Part shown: positions 1-30,517 of the stretch, piece after piece
Numbering within the stretch: position 1 is the stretch's first letter
Layout: each line of letters opens with the position of its first letter
Assembly: GCF_037975245.1 (NCBI RefSeq)
Contig: NC_092569.1
Span: forward strand, 9,657,001-9,721,000
Direction: 5' to 3'
Source of the DNA: Apostichopus japonicus
Taxonomy: Eukaryota > Echinodermata > Holothuroidea > Aspidochirotida > Stichopodidae
DNA: 64,000 nt
Made by a program: the position numbers and the translations under genes
Notes under the pieces: model-generated
Seen by the model: the letters and a program-made list of their open reading frames with translations, nothing else
Databases searched by the model: none
Told to the model about the DNA's origin: nothing

Positions 1-720
1 TCAGTAAGTCTTTGCTTTGGTAAATCTTCGCTTTCCGTGTCCATGACGATCGAAGTTTCACTTTCGCCTGTGTCTAAGTTCGATCTCGTGGCCTGATCTG
101 TCACTTGACTGTCTTTTCTGGTGTCTCCTTTAAGGTTAGGTTTTTTTAACTTCACAATGGTTTCCTTGATCGGACTCTTTTGTTGTCTCTTTGTCTTGTT
201 GATTCTCCATCGTCTCTTGCTCGTAATCTTCATATTCAGTGCAGTCGAAGCTTTTGTGGCCAAAACGATGACAGTTAAAGCACTCTATTGTTGGGCATCT
301 TGATTCAGAGTGTCCCAGCTCATCACATTGTTTACATCTATAGTTTTGTCAGTTTCTCATTAGATGGTCCTCTCCCAAGCAATTGTTGCAAACCATACTT
401 TGGCCATTATGTTTGAGTCTTATATGAATGCCTTCAATGACAACAGCATATGGTAGACTTTTTACCTTGCTTGGTAATTCAAGCCGCACAAACCGTGTAC
501 CGTTTTCGAAGTTGGAAAATTATTGAAGAGTTTATGGGTCCATTCAGATCGAATTTTGCAGCCAAGATCTGTTAATTTGTAGGTTAGTTCAGAATCATCA
601 ATAAAAACAGGGACGTTGAATAAACTTACAGTCAATATATGTTTCGTTACACCCATCGCAACGGAATCTTCTTTCCCAATTTGCAAACCCGACTCCCGTA
701 ACAATTCAGCACCCTTCATG
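1..720 (-). pseudogene. Broken retroelement ORF1 with CCHC zinc knuckles
   Basis: On the minus strand, three zinc-knuckle segments follow one another in one frame at about 390-240. The second (C-K-Q-C then GH then C) and third (C-F-N-C then GH then C) fit CX2CX4HX4C. In the first, CNNC and H are present, but the final Cys position reads TGA. Upstream (720-460) is a mixed alpha/beta-looking segment typical of the region before the knuckles in LINE-type ORF1 or Gag-like proteins, broken by a frameshift near 530-480. Downstream, a run of seven A before about 150 leads to a stop in the knuckle frame, while the shifted frame stays open and acidic to the window edge. The protein would bind nucleic acid in a retrotransposon particle. 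The stop and frameshifts make it a relic. Family assignment beyond 'CCHC ORF1/Gag-like' is not possible here. Confidence 0.6.
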
Positions 721-1640
721 TTTTTAAGTGTGACAATCCATAGCCCAGAAACTTGAACACACCCGATTGTGTTCTTCCTTCCGACATCACATTAGATAAC
801 ATTTATCACATCAAATGCGTTTAACGAGCAATCAATTATTTCTAAACTATTTTCCTTCAGGTTGTTGATTTCTGCCGTTGCTCCATACTAAGAGGTGGAC
901 GGTAGCTAGAATTAGCAGAACTCATATCTGTAGTGAATGGCTGACTTGCGCCGAAAAACGCAGCCTCTTCCAATTCTGTAAAACTGTTTCCTTTCAAAAT
1001 GTGTTCCAAATTCAATTTACCAAGCAATTAAATCAAATGAATAGTTCGTACAATCCAGTAACTAGCATTTCTCCAACTTCGATAATTTCAGCTACCAAAT
1101 GGCGGAAATTTTTTGAGAGACATAAATTGTGACATGTTCACGGGTCGCAAACACTTGTCAACTTTCTATATATGTCCAAACAGTGTAACATTAATTGGTG
1201 TAGGCTATATATAGGCATTCTGTTAACTCCTATCAAGCTCTTCCACTTAATATTTGTTTAACGTCTTTAACGTCGTCTGGAAATGTTCTGCCATATATGA
1301 TAGTTTACTCTTATAACCATTAGAACTTATGTGTACTGTAAAAAGACTTTGAAAGATGGATCTATGTGTAAATATCAAGGAAACACACGAGTGACGCGGC
1401 GCACTACGATATCGTTCCATATTTTAGTGCATGAGAGGTGTAAGAGCTATTTTTATGTTTAGATACTGACCGTATTAATTACAACCACTGTGAATTCTTA
1501 GGAAACCAGAGATATGCAAGTTGAATGTTTGTGTTGAGCTGCAGGAGAAATTAAGCAGCTTATACACCATGTGTCTTTCTTTTGAGTTTTCTTCTCAACA
1601 TGGAATAAATACTAACAAAATTCATTTCGATCTGTAGCAG
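721..1640. other. Non-coding stretch upstream of the first WSC exon
   Basis: No convincing exon was found. It should contain or precede the signal-peptide exon of the WSC gene at 1641-7403, but no ATG-led hydrophobic reading frame ending in phase 1 at a GT donor was recognised. The 5' end of that gene may lie outside the window. Confidence 0.4.
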
Positions 1641-7403
<5,763 letters not shown>

Positions 7404-7556
7404 CCTTATGCAGTCTTATCACCTGATTTTGATGTTGAGATTTAAGCAGTCTCATCACCTGGTTTTGATGTTGAGTGTTATGCAGTCTCATCACCTGGTT
7501 TGCGTTATAAGAATCATGTATATTGATAAAAAGCACCGGACCGTCGTGTGTCAACC

Positions 7557-7562
7557 AATAAA
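7557..7562 (+). other. Polyadenylation signal, WSC gene 1
   Basis: A canonical AATAAA 154 bp after the stop codon at 7401-7403 and after the last decayed repeat unit. It is the first such hexamer downstream. Confidence 0.5.
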
Positions 7563-8489
7563 TGTTAAATGTGTTTAGTAAACGTTACAAATTATATCAA
7601 CATTTAGTAAGGTATTAGTATCACCATAACAGCTACTTGTGTTTTTTTTTTTGGTTTTTTTTAAGCGGATGAAGGAAGTAAAGAAGCAAAATACCTTATA
7701 TGACCTAAGAACTTTTTTCAGAGATATGTTTCTACGAGGAAAATCAGTTTATTAGCTGTATGTGTTTATTTCTATATCCTCGTATTTGCTTTGACACATC
7801 TCCGTGTCATGACTTCATAGGTCTATTGATTTACTCGAGCAAACTAAAGAATACATAAATTGCAGGACTCTGAACGGAAGTTTATATGTGTTATATGTAT
7901 ATATGTGTTATAAACGCCCCCCCCCCCTCTCGGTACGATGGCGAGCAAGAACTATCTTAACGTCGCGCAGCTTCTACATGACTCAGCTAATCACTGCTAT
8001 CGAAATCAATCAAAGAGGGTGAATGTGCGACCCAGATTATATTACATTACATTACTTAAACACTCGGTTCATCGATGAAGCACTGTGGGTGGGTGGGGTT
8101 CTTGTCCCCTTGATCCCTAAATTTTCCCGTGATGTGCGTTTTTGCAGTTTCAAAGTTGTTCCCCCAAAATGCCCTCATCCCCCCACCCCCTCCCATCTAA
8201 CAACTTGCAACACCCCTACCCTTCCCTATAAACTGTCTGGAAATACTGGTTCCGCCGCTGCTTCTAAAATAAGTTAAATCATTTTAAATATTGATTCTAT
8301 ATTGATTTCTTGTCTTGTATTATTAAATAATATGTCGATTGGCTATACTTTCCAGTCAACATATGCTATCTTTCATCAAATATCAGTTTTGTCCATAACA
8401 AGATTTGATCTATTTCAGTTTGTAAGACTATTAAATCATGTACCATATTACATCAGCCATGGCAACAGAACAATGGTTGATACAAAGAC
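7563..8489. other. Intergenic, no gene seen
   Basis: Low-complexity AT and a poly-C run near 7918. Frames here are short and have no recognisable motif. Confidence 0.5.
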
Positions 8490-9185
8490 TTGTAACACTT
8501 ACACAAAGTATGTTAGTACACTTAAAAAGCACTGTAACCCTGTTTCACAAGAAAGCAATAGTGGGTTTACATGCCGTGCCACTTACAACAGCCACTGCAA
8601 TAATGCTTCACTAGAAAGCAATAGTGGGTCTACATGCCTTATCAATTACAACATCCACTGCAATACTGCTTCACAAGAAAGCAATAGTGGGTTTACATGC
8701 ATTATGGCCACTTACAACAACCACTGCAATACTGCTTCACAAGAAAGCAATAGTGGGTTTACATACCTTTAGGCCACTTACAACATCCACTGCAATACTG
8801 CTTCACAAGAAAGCAATGGTGGGTTTACATGCCTTAAGGCCACTTAAAACAACCACTGCAATACTGCTTCACAAGAAAGCAATAGTGGGTTTACATGTTT
8901 TACCACTTACAACAGCAACTGTAATACTGCTTCACAAGAAAGCAATAGTGGGTTTACATGTTTTACCACTTACAACAGCAACTGTAATACTGATTCACAA
9001 GAAAGCACTAGTGGGTTTACATGTTTTACCACTTACAACAGCCACTGTAATACTGCTTCACAAGAAAGCAATAGTGGGTTTACATGCCTTAAGGCCACTT
9101 ACAATAACCACTGCAATACTGCTTCACAAGAAAGAAGAAGTGGGTTTACATGCATTACCATTGACACTTACACTAACTACATCAC
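8490..9185 (+). repeat. Minisatellite of 60-68 bp, about 10 copies
   Basis: The core TTCACAAGAAAGCA recurs about ten times, each followed by TAGTGGGTTTACATGC and a variable segment with ACTTACAACA. Two frames are partly open through it (8624-9199 is the longest), because the unit is poor in stop triplets in those frames. There is no splice context, homology or composition to support a protein. Confidence 0.88.
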
Positions 9186-10378
9186 TATGTTTACTGTAAA
9201 ACAATGACCATTATGGCGATAATCCTCGGAATTGCAACAACTATTTCCAAACTGTTTTGCAGTATTGGTCAGCAAAGGCATATACAATTCATTTAATTTG
9301 TACATTTTTAATATGAAATAAAATCAAGAATTCCTATGATATAGACTTCCATACAAGGTATTGATTGAAGAACTTGTTATGCCACTTTTAAGTCGTTGTT
9401 TGTGTTTTTTATCTTCAAACTACTGCTGTAAGGAAATTGCACAGTTCGCAATATGGTTACGGTAATTTTGTACACTAAACGTCCTATAGTACATCTTCAA
9501 TGTTTACCGACCCGAACACTAAGTCTTGCAAATGTTCTAAAGCAGCTTGTAAAAGTTATCAATAGATAACAAATGATCTTCACAAGTTCTTGTCTCGTCT
9601 AAACTTTATCGATTTATTACAGTATATCTATAACACTCTGGTTTAAATTAACAAAAACCCAGTTACTCAAAGCATTGTGTAGCAAATCCTTAAACAAAAG
9701 GACGGAGACTAAACAGCTAATGGAAAACTTACTTGTTTATTGCTTAGCAACTGAATTTAGTTTTCATCATCGAATCCTGGTTTCGAGTCGTGACACTTAA
9801 TATGTAAGTTATTTGCTTTAATTTATGATCCTCATACTCTATGACATATTTCTTTCTCTAAATAGGCCTTTACTCTAAATTGTCTACATCACCTGCTATA
9901 GTCTTTTTCTTTATAATTAGCTGATTATGTTATTATATGTTAATTTAAAACCTAGAGGGTAAAAGTGACAGTTTTAATGAAGTTCCTATGAATGTCTCAA
10001 AAACGCAAACAAATCAAATATTAACATTTCTATACGATAGGAAAGAAAATAAGTACCATTTGCATCCTGAAGCTATATACACACAATTTTCATGTAAACC
10101 AATTAGTATACGTAGTTCATTATTGTTTACCGTTTAAAACTAGCTACAGAGGTGTTTGAAAACCGTTTTGTCCTGACAGAATTGCGCAACATCGGTCCAG
10201 AAGGAAAGCGAAAAGTGGAGATGTCTTGCTATGTTTCGTTGCAACAGTGTAATACACTTGAGTACATTTTTATATCATCTGTTGGATATCTAGAAACATC
10301 GGCTGAGGACTCAGTGTCTTTAATTATTAGCCTGCCCTCACCCCCCCCCCACCCCTCCTCCCTTCCCTTCCACAAAGC
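9186..10378. other. Intergenic / 3' flank of WSC gene 2
   Basis: AT-rich with no recognisable exon. On the minus strand an ATTAAA lies at 10323-10318, about 55 nt after the stop of WSC gene 2, and could serve as a weak polyadenylation signal. Confidence 0.4.
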
Positions 10379-22994
<12,616 letters not shown>

Positions 22995-25456
22995 AGTACT
23001 GGTTGATTTATAGGCCTATCACCTATAGTGTGATCCAAATGTTTCGTTATTTAAGCTAAATATGAAACTCTTATCTCACGCATATATTCAACTGCACGTA
23101 ACACTTTAAAACGCTTAAATGACTCAACAAGCCGCACGCGGAGAGTGCATGGTAGAAACAGCTCTCATGCAACTAAGAGCAGAACTACTATAGGCTAGTT
23201 ATCAAAACTCACTTTCGCTTTCAAGTTATTTTAGCATAGCTGCTATACCGTTAGTTAATATACTTTAGTTATTACATAGATTGAGCCTATATATTAAACA
23301 TGGTAGTTGCCCTTTTTTTTAAATCAGATCTGTTAATTTGTAAAGAATATTTTACAAGTTTAACATTTTTTATCACATACAAAACTTAACGGGTAATGCA
23401 AAAGTATAAGCAGTTTGATTGTCTTCCTGTATAATAATTAACAAATTGATTAATAAGGAAAACTTATACCATTTTAAAAGAACATTGTATTTTTTTAATC
23501 AGATCTGTTAATTTGAAATAATATTTTACAAGTTTAACATTTTTTATCACATACAAAACTTAACGGGTAATGCAAAAGTATAAGCAGTTTGATTGTCTTC
23601 CTGTATAATAATTAACAAATTGATTAATAAGGAAAACTTATACCATATTAAAAGAACATTGTATTCAACATCTACCATGCACAAAGTAGTAAATGATTCA
23701 CATACAGTGCGACATGTAATTAAGTGAAGTACATACAACCAACTATCCTTTGCTAAATGCATGCACCGGGAAATACTTGTAAGGTCAGGAAAACCTGATA
23801 GCCTATATAAAAAAGGGGTCTATATTGATCTCTCGTACAAGTTAAAATAAAAGCATTCCACTGATTTCTTGCTCTCAGTGATGTATGACAATTTCCACAG
23901 TGGGAGAATTTATTGCTTTCGTCATTTAGTCTAGAACAGATGTGTAAAGTGATTTCACCAACAACCGTTCATCGTAATGAGAATGTACCGTATACCTTTG
24001 ACTAGTCCCTAACTTCATACTTGTTATTTACACAATATACTACATGTGAGATTTCTATTATATAACTAAACAGTTTTGTTGGGATTTTTTTTTCATTTAG
24101 TACAAAATTGTCAGTTCAGTGCCATAAACTGTACTCCAACACATTCGAAGGCTTAACTTGAATCTACAACTATTTGCTGTTGCTAGGGGCATTTTCAACC
24201 CACCGTTTCTTCAAAGTGATGCAGATTTTCAGAGGAAGTGCCGATTAGAATAACGAATGTACGTGTCGATTTATGTAGCTCGAGACCCTTTTTTTCTTCG
24301 GGTAAATGTTTGAATTGTAATATTCATATATAGAGTGCCAGGTAATCAATTGATTTCGTTTTCGTTTCATATAAGATATTTTTATGATAAAAAAAATCAT
24401 TAAAACGCCAAAGGTCGTCAGTTTTCTGTTCTTTTATTTCATAAAATCTCATCGTATCGACAAGCATCCGGGAAAAATCGATAATTGAAGATAAAAAGTG
24501 TAAACTTTGCTATAAAACAACACGAGCTCAAAATTTAATGAAACAGAGTCAAATTTCAAGTAATTTAAATATTGTCGTGTGAAAAAGCTGAAATTTCAAG
24601 AAACAATTCGAAGTTTAATATGCAAGGTCATTATTTTCAGAATATAGTAGACATTTTGAGTACGTTACTCTTACAGAAGTATAGCAACCAGTAGCCATGT
24701 ACTTTCTGTAAGAAATGATGTCAGCAGACCGCACCTTCACCGACGTCAACATCAACAGATCTACGATCTTGCCTGCTAATCCACGTGACCAACAGGTCCT
24801 TATTCCAACGCCTGAGCCATAGCTCCTCCGTGACGTCCGTCTAGCCTCCGAATCCTTTCATCGCTCCGACACATCATCAGCCACCACGTATCGCCGCCCA
24901 AAACATGTAACTTTCCTCCTATCACGTTCAGCACTGCCTTCCGAACCGGCCCTCAAAGTACACATTTCATACTCTCAAAATCCTCCCCTCTCAAAAATTG
25001 GAGTCTTAGTTGTTTTCCCTCCAGGGGCTCTCACCCTGGCTCGCTGAAGCGCCTTACAGTGGAAACAGCATTTTACAAGACATGTCGTATCGTATAGCCC
25101 ATATATGTGCTGTACACGCCGGCCTAGTCTATAAAGGTTACAACACGTGGAAAATCCCTACTAAATGACTCCAAAAATTGCGAATCATTTAAATTGCTGT
25201 AAAGAATATTATGGATACAGCTTTGCTTCCTTAATTAACAACCTCAATGAATGAACAAGGATTGTACTAAAAGTGGGGGTATTTCTTTACCGGTTTGCAT
25301 GGTAACGAAACATTTCAAAACACGAAGCACTAAATGTCTACTTTGGTTAATATAGGCTTAATTACTTGTCAGTATATAGCCGGCTCAACTATAGGATAGA
25401 TTTTTACATAACTGACAAAATGGAAGACAGTGTGTTCGTTTGATTCTGGTAAACAC
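22995..25456. other. 5' flank of WSC gene 2 and intergenic
   Basis: No gene seen. It includes the tandem duplication 23316-23665 and a more GC-rich block at about 24700-25080 of unknown origin. On the minus strand a CTATAAAT lies only about 17 nt before the ATG at 22994, too close to be accepted as a TATA box without transcript data. Confidence 0.4.
23316..23665. repeat. Tandem duplication, two copies of about 175 bp
   Basis: 23316-23490 and 23491-23665 are almost identical (from CAGATCTGTTAATTTG to AAAAGAACATTGTAT), differing at a few bases. The pair lies 320-670 bp upstream of the WSC gene 2 start codon. Confidence 0.9.
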
Positions 25457-26754
25457 CAGGCCCGTAGCCAGCGTATTTCTATGCTAAAACTGCAAACTCT
25501 CAATAGAAGTCCTGTATAGAAGTCCTGTATTGGCTACTGTAATTTTCACCAGGTTCTTCATTCTACTGTAATACTGTAATGTATACAAATAATACGCGCG
25601 TTTCTACACCCCTTCACACGCGCGTTTCTACACCCCTTCACAATGCAATCGAAAAGTTGCACAGTGATCATACACTCTGGACAAATTGTTGTAATAGTTG
25701 TTTTAGTTGGAGCTTCCCTAACTACCTACAATATGGATCGCTTCCTTGTCAAGGGAAAGTCTTCAGCCCCTACTTCTTCCTCTGGATGCCCATCAGATCT
25801 GGGCAAAGATTTGCCAGAGAGACCAATTTTAGCGTCATATCCGCCTACACAATTTGGGGCAAGGACAGATCATTCAATAAGGGGTGGTATGATCAATACC
25901 CATGGATAGAGTATTCAATCTCAAGGGACCGGGTTTTTTGTTATGCCTGTAGAAACTTTGCACCAATTAGATCATTAAAAGACAGAACATTCACCATACA
26001 AGGATTTAATCAGTGGAAATCTGCAATGAATTAGGGGGAGGGTTTCGTTAAGCACAATGGGTCAGAAACTCACATTCAGGCTATGAACTTGTGAAGAGAA
26101 AGACATATCCGAAGTCATCAGGGAAGTGGGGTTCATCATCAACTGTGGGAAGGACAACTGGAGAAAAATAGGTACTATCTTTGCAGTATCTTTGATGTAA
26201 TTGAATTTCTTGCCATGAATGAAATGGCATTTCGGGGAAATAACGAAACTGTGGGGGAATAACAAAAGCCGGACGATTTCTTACTCGGGGGAAAGTTTAA
26301 GCAACTTTTGTTGTTCACAGCAGAAAAGGATCAAAAGCTAAAAGCGGCAATGATGACAATTCCAGAAAATGCTAAATATACTTCCCCGGATATCCAAAAC
26401 GAAATTATCGCAATAATGGCCAACAGTGTTCAAGAGCAGATTGTACAAGAAATCGCGCAGTCTGACGGGGACTGCTTCTCTATTCAAGGAGATGGAACAC
26501 GGGATAAGAATAACATTGAACACCTTTCAGTGTGTGTCCGTTATGTCAAGGATGGTGAAGCTTTTGAACGTTTGTTAGATATCACCAAATTAGATGACCT
26601 CGATTCAGAAAGTACGACAAATGCTATAATTGACGTGATTGAAAAGGCAGGACTGAAACCTGAAAAGATTATTAGCCAATCATAATGACGGAGCTAGTGT
26701 CATGTCAGGAAGATTGGGTAATTATATTCAATTTATTATATAAACAAATGTTAA
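25457..26754 (+). pseudogene. hAT transposase relic (ZMYM1-like), 5' part of an element
   Basis: The left end CAGGCCCGTAGCCAG (25457) is hAT-like. The coding remnants are split over frames: LPERPILASYPPTQFG at about 25800-25860, then WYDQYPWIEYSISRD, VFCYACRNF and LKDRTFT at about 25880-26000 (TTF-type zinc finger), then 26308-26685 with FSIQGDGTRDK and LSVCVRYV, and a broken DGASVMSGRLGN at about 26690-26720. This is the order in ZMYM1-like hAT transposases. At least two frameshifts and several stops are present. The relic is cut at 26751 by the Harbinger-like insertion. Confidence 0.8.
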
Positions 26755-27983
26755 AGCCCAGTCACATCTCACCGGATTGCAATAACGGAGAGGGAACGAA
26801 GACAAAAAATGGCACTCCGTTGATGTACGTTAGTATCCGTTTAGTATGCGGTTCTCCCCCGTCCATCTACGTTTCATTACCGGAAGGGTCCGGTTTGTCC
26901 GGTGTCGATTTTGAACATGCATAAAACTTGGAACGGACATCCACCGAAAAATGTCTCCGTTATTTATTCGTTACTAATCCGTTACGCTTCCGTTTTATCA
27001 GTTTCTCAAGCGTTTTGTTCGTTCTGTATGCGTTTGGCATACTGTATTTCTCCGTTCGTCTCTGGTTATTGCTATTGCTCACCGGATCATTAACGGACAA
27101 AGAACGGATGAAACGTAGAAGTGCAGTACATATACCGTATATTCGACGGACGCTAACGTAGAAATAACGGAAGTGCAAAGGAACAGAACTGACAATGAAC
27201 AGATAGGTAACGGACGTTAAACGGAAGAAACGGAAGAACTCAGGCCAGGAAAGTATAACAGACGGACATAGAACGGAGATGCAGCGTCACCTCCACCTTG
27301 TCCACTCCAAGCGTCCCACGCCTCATTCTGCTCCTATAACCTCTACCGTCAACACATACATCATGGACCCTTCAGAAAGATTCAAGCTTTAGACCACCGT
27401 GTCAGCTTTACAAGCACAGATGCTTATCATTGAAGCCAACATCAAGACCAATGAACAAGTCAAGAAGAGAAGGAAAAGACGTGCTCGGCTGAAATGCTGG
27501 TCTAGAGCCTTGCTAGGTTCACAGAGAAGACGGGGGTGTGGTCTTTATGACCAACTAGTGCAGGAGCTGCGAATGGAAGACCAAAATCTTTCATCAACTT
27601 CATGAGGATACCCCCTGATTTCAAGGCACTCCGGAGGCCCAGGTTTTAGGCCGTTTCTTCTCCGTTGCTAGTCCGGTATGTCCGTTACTTTTCCGGTACT
27701 CCTACGTTTTGTATGTTCTTTATCCGTTAATTTTCCGTTGTAAATTCGTTACTATCCGTTGGTGTTCGTTAGTTCGTTCGTTGTTGCTCCGTTGTTCATC
27801 CGTTGTTCGTCCGTTGCTGTCCGTCCCTTGTACGTTTGTAATCCGTTTTCGCCGTTGAACGTCCGGTACGTTGCAACCCCCAGATGCATGCGCGACAACT
27901 TTTGCCAACGGAAATAACCGGATGACTGTTTTTCGCGCGTACTCTTGTCCGTTCGTGCAATCCGGTGAGATGTGACTGGGCCT
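26755..27983 (+). mobile_element. PIF/Harbinger-like element with CCGTT-rich arms
   Basis: About 29-bp terminal inverted repeats (GCCCAGTCACATCTCACCGG at the left, its reverse complement at the right, one base different at the tip). Flanked by TTAA on both sides, readable as the 3-bp TAA duplication usual for PIF/Harbinger. Long arms are full of CCGTT/AACGG words. The middle encodes a transposase N-terminus. The element is inserted within the hAT transposase relic, so it is younger than that relic. Confidence 0.78.
27399..27650 (+). pseudogene. HARBI1-like transposase N-terminal fragment
   Basis: The frame 27399-27605 has a Lys/Arg-rich stretch, then YDQLVQELRMEDQ. After a one-base shift it reads SFINFMRIPPDF. 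This is the arrangement at the start of PIF/Harbinger nucleases (basic patch, Y-x-x-L-x-x-E-L-R-x-E-D, F-x-x-F-x-R-x-x-P). The catalytic DDE part is absent, so the element is non-autonomous. Confidence 0.68.
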
Positions 27984-28047
27984 TAAAATGGCAATGAAAT
28001 TCCAGGATTTTCAAAACAGAAGGGGCTGAAGACCATGTATTTTTATC

Positions 28048-28281
28048 CAGTGGCGTAGCTAGAATTTTTTCCAGGGGGCAAAATTTCCGACTTTTCAGTG
28101 CGATTTTCCAAATTTTCTTCGACCTTTTTCCAGAGGGGACAAGACATCCAGATTTTCCGATTTTTCTTCGAATTTCAAGAAAATTGGCCAAATTTGGTAA
28201 ATTTTACCCCCGATTTTCTGATTTAAAAAAAAAACCCAAGGGGGAAGAATTTCCCCCTGCCCCCCTTTTCCTACGCCACTG
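28048..28281. mobile_element. Non-autonomous hAT-type element with decayed target duplication
   Basis: Ends CAGTGGCGTAGCTAG and CCTACGCCACTG. Flanking octamers TTTTTATC and CTTATATC agree at 6 of 8 positions. GGGGGC/GCCCCC runs lie inside. It lies next to the Harbinger-like element. Confidence 0.7.
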
Positions 28282-29185
28282 CTTATATCATAATTTATAT
28301 CGAGAAAAAAAAACTATGTTTGCATCGGACCTCTTAAAATTGTGTATTACTCTCATTTAAATATAAATCGTAGGTCCTACAGAAATGTTTCATGAGGCAC
28401 TCACTATAGAAAAGGTCCGCAGGGTCAAGCGAAAAAAAAATAGTTTTTGTGACGGTTGGCAGTGTGAATCTGATAACTGAGACCAATAGTTTGAGTGTTT
28501 TTCATTTTATATAGACTGTAATGCAGGGTTCTTCATCCAAGATCCCATCGTGTCTGACAGTTTGATAACATTAACAAGTCATTTTACACCCAAGTAATTG
28601 TTTAACTGAATCATGCATATTCTGAATGCATCTAATATGCATGCATTGCATGTCTTTTATTACTATACGCATTTTTTTCCGAGATAAAAATTTACTTTAG
28701 GAAGTGTCAACGATTAATTGTTGGCCAGGCTTGTGACAGTATAATACAAAGTACAGTAGTACAATGTTCTCAACCATTTTCCATGCAATGATGTTTGGTG
28801 ATATAAATACAAGAGCAATCGTTGCATGTGTAACTGTAACTGCATGATATTATATGCGACTCGTTCTCGAACACAATAATGCGTTATATTTATTTTCCCA
28901 TGAAATTATTTGTGCCCCTCCTTGATACTATGGTGCCCCTCCGTTACAGAAGTTACAGTAATGGTACGATAGTGTTTTTCCAATTGCTAGCACACAGTGC
29001 ACACACAGTTGCTGGGGAGGGGGGGGGCTTGATTGTTCATTGAAAACAAATAATAAGAACCTGAAAAATTATAATGGCTTCTATCCATAATCATCACATG
29101 AAATGTCAGAAATGTTTCGTGATATAGATGAGTGTGACGATTAGGCCTTAACGTACGGTTACGTTATGATTTGTGCACATTCACG
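28282..29185. other. Intergenic, no gene seen
   Basis: AT-rich with a poly-G run near 29015. No frame with recognisable motifs. Confidence 0.45.
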
Positions 29186-30517
29186 CAGGGGCGTATCCAG
29201 GGGGTGCAACAGGCGCGCGCCACCCCCCCCCCCTATTGGCCGTCACCAAAAAAAAAAGTTTAGCAAAAAAAAAAAAAAATTGATGACGACCTTTATGTGA
29301 GATGTCGGTGATCGCTCAACCCCCCCCCCCCCTCCCGTATGCTTTATTTTTTGTTTGCCAAAAAAAGGTTCTGGCGAAGTTCGGCGGCATAATAGTTTTA
29401 GAAACATAGATGGTAATTGTGTTTGTATTATCACTATAAACACTAAGTGACATGCCAGCCATACTAAATTGTGCATTTTGTGTCCATATTTACTGGAAAT
29501 GTTGCTTATTATTAAGGTCGAAAAATGGATCACATATGGCCATGGGCGGCGATCCTGGGTGGAGGGGGGATATATCCCCCCATGAAAATGGGTGGAGGGG
29601 ATGTAATGCACCATATCCCCCCCCCCCACCAAATGCCAGGGATAAGAATATTTTCATGCCTACATTTATGCATCGTCGTTAATGTACGGCTCTTTTTTAG
29701 CTTCATTTCTCGCCTACCATAAACGCAGTGCGATCTTCTCAAATAAAGCGTCTTTATTAAGCAAAAATAGTTGACTGTAGGCTTCATTGGCCCTATAACA
29801 ACAAAATGTATTATTGCGCCCACGGTATTGATATAGTACATATATGCACCCTCATAGTATTCATATAGGCCCTATAGTAGGCCTACACACGTACATGTTC
29901 CCTCGAACAGCTGAGAATCTCATGTAACCAGGGTAATGCTTAATACACGTTTTCACCTGGATGCCCTAGCAATCGGTACCTAGGAATGTAACTATGTGTC
30001 ATTGTGTATTGCATGTGTATAGGCCTATAACAGCCTGCATGAGGCCATTTTCTTCATCGAATAATATGAAAGAGCTCTCGAACATTCTAACGTTGCGCCT
30101 GAAACAAGATTGACAGGGGCAATTTTCCCAAAATAACCCCCGAAATTTAAAAAAAGTATTTTGGATCCTGATTATGAGATATTTCGGACATGACATCCCT
30201 ATTTTAAAGTTGGGTATATGCCGCTTGGAAACCACGGGAAGTGCCGTTTCCGGCCATCTAGAGGGTCTGTTAATCCCAAAATTTTCTTGTACGCTTCGCG
30301 CCAACCCATGGTGGCGCTACGCTTAGATAGTCAACAAGGTCATACCCCCCCCCCCACTCGGAAGTACGGCACCCATGCATATGACACCATTTTGCATTTC
30401 AGCCCTTCTTCGAAAGCAAAAATTGTACACCCCTCCCCTTAGACCCATCCCCAGGACGGCGATCATTCATGCCTGACGCCCCCCCCCCCCTATTGGAAAA
30501 TCCTGGATACGCCCCTG
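29186..30517. mobile_element. Large non-autonomous DNA element, 6-bp flanking repeat
   Basis: Left end CAGGGGCGTATCCAGG and right end CCTGGATACGCCCCTG are exact inverted repeats. TTCACG flanks both sides (29180-29185, 30518-30523), shorter than the 8 bp expected for hAT. It contains poly-C runs, a nested GGTGGAGGGG/CCCCCCCCACC block at about 29560-29635, and a segment (30219-30335) shared with 63097-63215. No transposase recognised. Confidence 0.68.

Noticed and set aside
24700-25080. GC-richer block suspected to be a long terminal repeat
   Set aside because: No TG...CA borders with a target duplication, and no second copy in the window.
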